Under the pieces are notes generated by a model that worked only from the letters and a program-made list of their open reading frames with translations, had not been told where the DNA came from and did no database searches. Positions 62,456 through 64,000 of a DNA stretch of 64,000 nt are shown here, in pieces (position 1 is the stretch's first letter; each line of letters begins with the position of its first letter). The stretch covers positions 62,001 through 126,000 of the forward strand of contig NZ_JACESE010000006.1 in NCBI RefSeq assembly GCF_013911965.1, in the 5' to 3' direction. Origin of the DNA: Phenylobacterium sp. (GTDB lineage Bacteria; Pseudomonadota; Alphaproteobacteria; Caulobacterales; Caulobacteraceae). Position numbers and translations under genes: made by a program.

Positions 62456-64000
62456 ATGCTGGCTTCCATCATCGACGCCTCTGTGCGCTTCCGCTGGCTG
62501 ATCGTCGTCCTGGCGATCGCCTTCGCGGCCTTCGGCCTTCGCGAACTTCTGCGTCTGCCGATCGACGCGGTGCCCGACATCACCAACCGCCAGGTCCAGG
62601 TGACCACCGTCGCCCCGGCGCTGGGTCCGGAGGAGGTCGAGCGGCAGGTCACCTTCCCCCTGGAAACCGCCCTGGCCGGCCTGCCGGGCCTGTCGGAGAC
62701 GCGCTCGCTCTCCCGCCACGGCTTTTCGCAGATCACGGCCGTCTTCAGCGACCGCACCGACATCTATTTCGCCCGCAACCTGGTCAACGAACGCATCCAG
62801 GTGGCGGCGGCGGACCTGCCCGCCGGGTTAGCGCCCTCCATGGGCCCGGTGGTGACCGGCCTCGGCGAGGTCTTCATCTGGACGCTCGAGTTCGAAGGCC
62901 CGGCGGCCCGTTCCGGCGCGGCCTATGTCACCCCGGAAGGCGAGCGGCTGGTGACCGACGCCGAGAAGGCGACCTATCTGCGCACGGTTCAGGACTGGAT
63001 CATCCGGCCCCAGTTGCTGACCGTGCCCGGCGTCGCCGGCGTCGATGTGATCGGCGGCTACGTCAAGGAGTACGCGGTTCATCCCGATCCCGCGCGTCTG
63101 GCCGCCTATGGCGTCGGCCTGGCGCAGCTGGTCGAGGCCCTGGAACATGCCAACCGCATCGCCGGCGCAGGCTATGTCAGTCGGGCCGGCGAAGCCTACA
63201 TCGTGCGCGCCGACGCGCGGATCCGAACCCTGGAGGAACTGGCCACCACGCCCATCCTCAACCGGAGCGGACAGGTCGTCCGGGTGTCCGACGTCGCGAC
63301 GGTCGAGATCGGCCGCGCCCCGCGCCTCGGCTCGGCCAGCGCCGACGGCCGGGAGACGGTGATCGGCACCGCCCTCATGCTGCAGGGGGAAAACTCGCGC
63401 GATGTGGCCCGCCGGACGGGCGAACGGCTGGAGGCTCTGGCCGCGAGCCTGCCGCCTGGCGTGGCCATCCGGCCGGTGCTGGATCGCACCGAACTGGTCG
63501 AAGCGACGATCCGGACGGTCGAGCACAACCTCGCGCTTGGCGCGCTGCTGGTGATCGTCGTGCTGTTCTTCGCGCTCGGAAACGTCCGGGCGGCCCTGAT
63601 CACGGCGCTCGTCATCCCGCTCAGCTTCCTGTTCGCCGCCAGCGCCATGAACCGGTTCGGGATCAGCGCCAACCTGCTCAGCCTGGGCGCCCTGGACTTC
63701 GGGCTGATCGTCGACGGCGCCGTGGTGGTGATCGAGAACACACTGCGTCGGCTGGCGCTTCGTCGCGCCCAGGCCGGGCGCGCCCTGACCCTGGCCGAAC
63801 GGCTGGAGGTCGCGGCGGCCGCCGCACGCGAGATGGCACGCCCCGCCGCCTTCGGTCAGGCCATCATCCTGCTGGTCTACGCCCCGCTGCTGATGTTCGA
63901 GGGCGTCGAAGGCAAGATGTTCGGCCCGATGGCCGGGACGGTGATGTTCGCCCTGCTCGGGGCCTTCGTGCTCAGCTTCACCTTCGTGCCCGCCATGGCG
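62456..64000 (+). CDS. czcA: CzcA-type heavy-metal RND permease (3' end outside window)
   Basis: 515 codons from ATG 62456, open to the window edge; full proteins are about 1040 residues. N-terminal helix (LASIIDASVRFRWLIVVLAIAF), LPIDAVPDITNRQVQVTT and the helix-4 motif DFGLIVDGAVVVIEN, which carries the proton-relay acids and fits the HME1 class (Zn, Co, Ni, Cd). It exports divalent metals using the proton gradient, with CzcB. Confidence 0.93.
   Translation, partial: MLASIIDASVRFRWLIVVLAIAFAAFGLRELLRLPIDAVPDITNRQVQVTTVAPALGPEEVERQVTFPLETALAGLPGLSETRSLSRHGFSQITAVFSDRTDIYFARNLVNERIQVAAADLPAGLAPSMGPVVTGLGEVFIWTLEFEGPAARSGAAYVTPEGERLVTDAEKATYLRTVQDWIIRPQLLTVPGVAGVDVIGGYVKEYAVHPDPARLAAYGVGLAQLVEALEHANRIAGAGYVSRAGEAYIVRADARIRTLEELATTPILNRSGQVVRVSDVATVEIGRAPRLGSASADGRETVIGTALMLQGENSRDVARRTGERLEALAASLPPGVAIRPVLDRTELVEATIRTVEHNLALGALLVIVVLFFALGNVRAALITALVIPLSFLFAASAMNRFGISANLLSLGALDFGLIVDGAVVVIENTLRRLALRRAQAGRALTLAERLEVAAAAAREMARPAAFGQAIILLVYAPLLMFEGVEGKMFGPMAGTVMFALLGAFVLSFTFVPAMA

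Overview
The window looks like chromosome of a Caulobacteraceae alphaproteobacterium, perhaps Phenylobacterium or a close relative. It is uniformly very GC-rich and densely coded. It carries the CtrA-relay genes chpT and divL (with the diagnostic Tyr in place of the kinase His), a PhyK-type general-stress kinase followed by an entericidin, mmcB behind an alphaproteobacterial LexA box (GTTC-N7-GTTC), an UrcA protein and a regB/senC/regA locus. I see no rRNA, tRNA, insertion sequence, prophage or CRISPR array. The lineage call is from memory of families, not from a search.

Layout. 1-4.1 kb: partial phyK, an entericidin behind a perfect EcfG-type promoter, then cheR, a cheY-like gene and chpT. 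4.05-4.43 kb: the only gene-free stretch over 300 bases, holding a paired Fur-like operator, a promoter and two hairpins that could define a small RNA. 4.4-10.2 kb: glutaryl-CoA dehydrogenase, a four-PAS hybrid kinase and an MFS carrier with an unusual insert. 10.2-17 kb: a shortened siroheme synthase, an MliC lipoprotein and a cytochrome c facing a two-subunit molybdenum hydroxylase, followed by mocA, moaA, moaD and moaE. 17-27.9 kb: TPR protein and M16 protease, GNAT, UrcA, thioesterase, asd, rarD, a P-loop kinase, a YgjP-like protease and PHB depolymerase. 28-31.2 kb: senC, regB, regA, mmcB.

31.2-45.5 kb is the most unusual part. Three 376-residue ferritin-like diiron proteins (copies A, B, C) lie on the minus strand, each with its own terminator. 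A plsY resembling the cyanobacterial branch sits between A and B. Copies B and C, and a ferredoxin reductase/[2Fe-2S] ferredoxin pair 5 kb away, share an upstream palindrome (TGACGC-N2-GCGTCA, one mismatch in C); copy A has a decayed version. A second element (GAAC-N3-GTTC next to TTGAC) is shared by the three diiron genes. I infer a co-regulated diiron oxygenase plus electron-transfer system whose substrate is unknown. divL lies between the two parts, and sdhCDAB follows.

45.5-64 kb: a LysR regulator, a 9-base-unit repeat pair, zapE, a hydrophilic EcfG-type stress gene, a thioredoxin-fold membrane protein, mmsA, then an overlapping operon of an acyltransferase, tsaE, amgK, murU, addB and addA, followed by trxA. 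The end holds a heavy-metal efflux locus: a His/Cys-rich leader protein, czcB and a czcA cut by the window edge.
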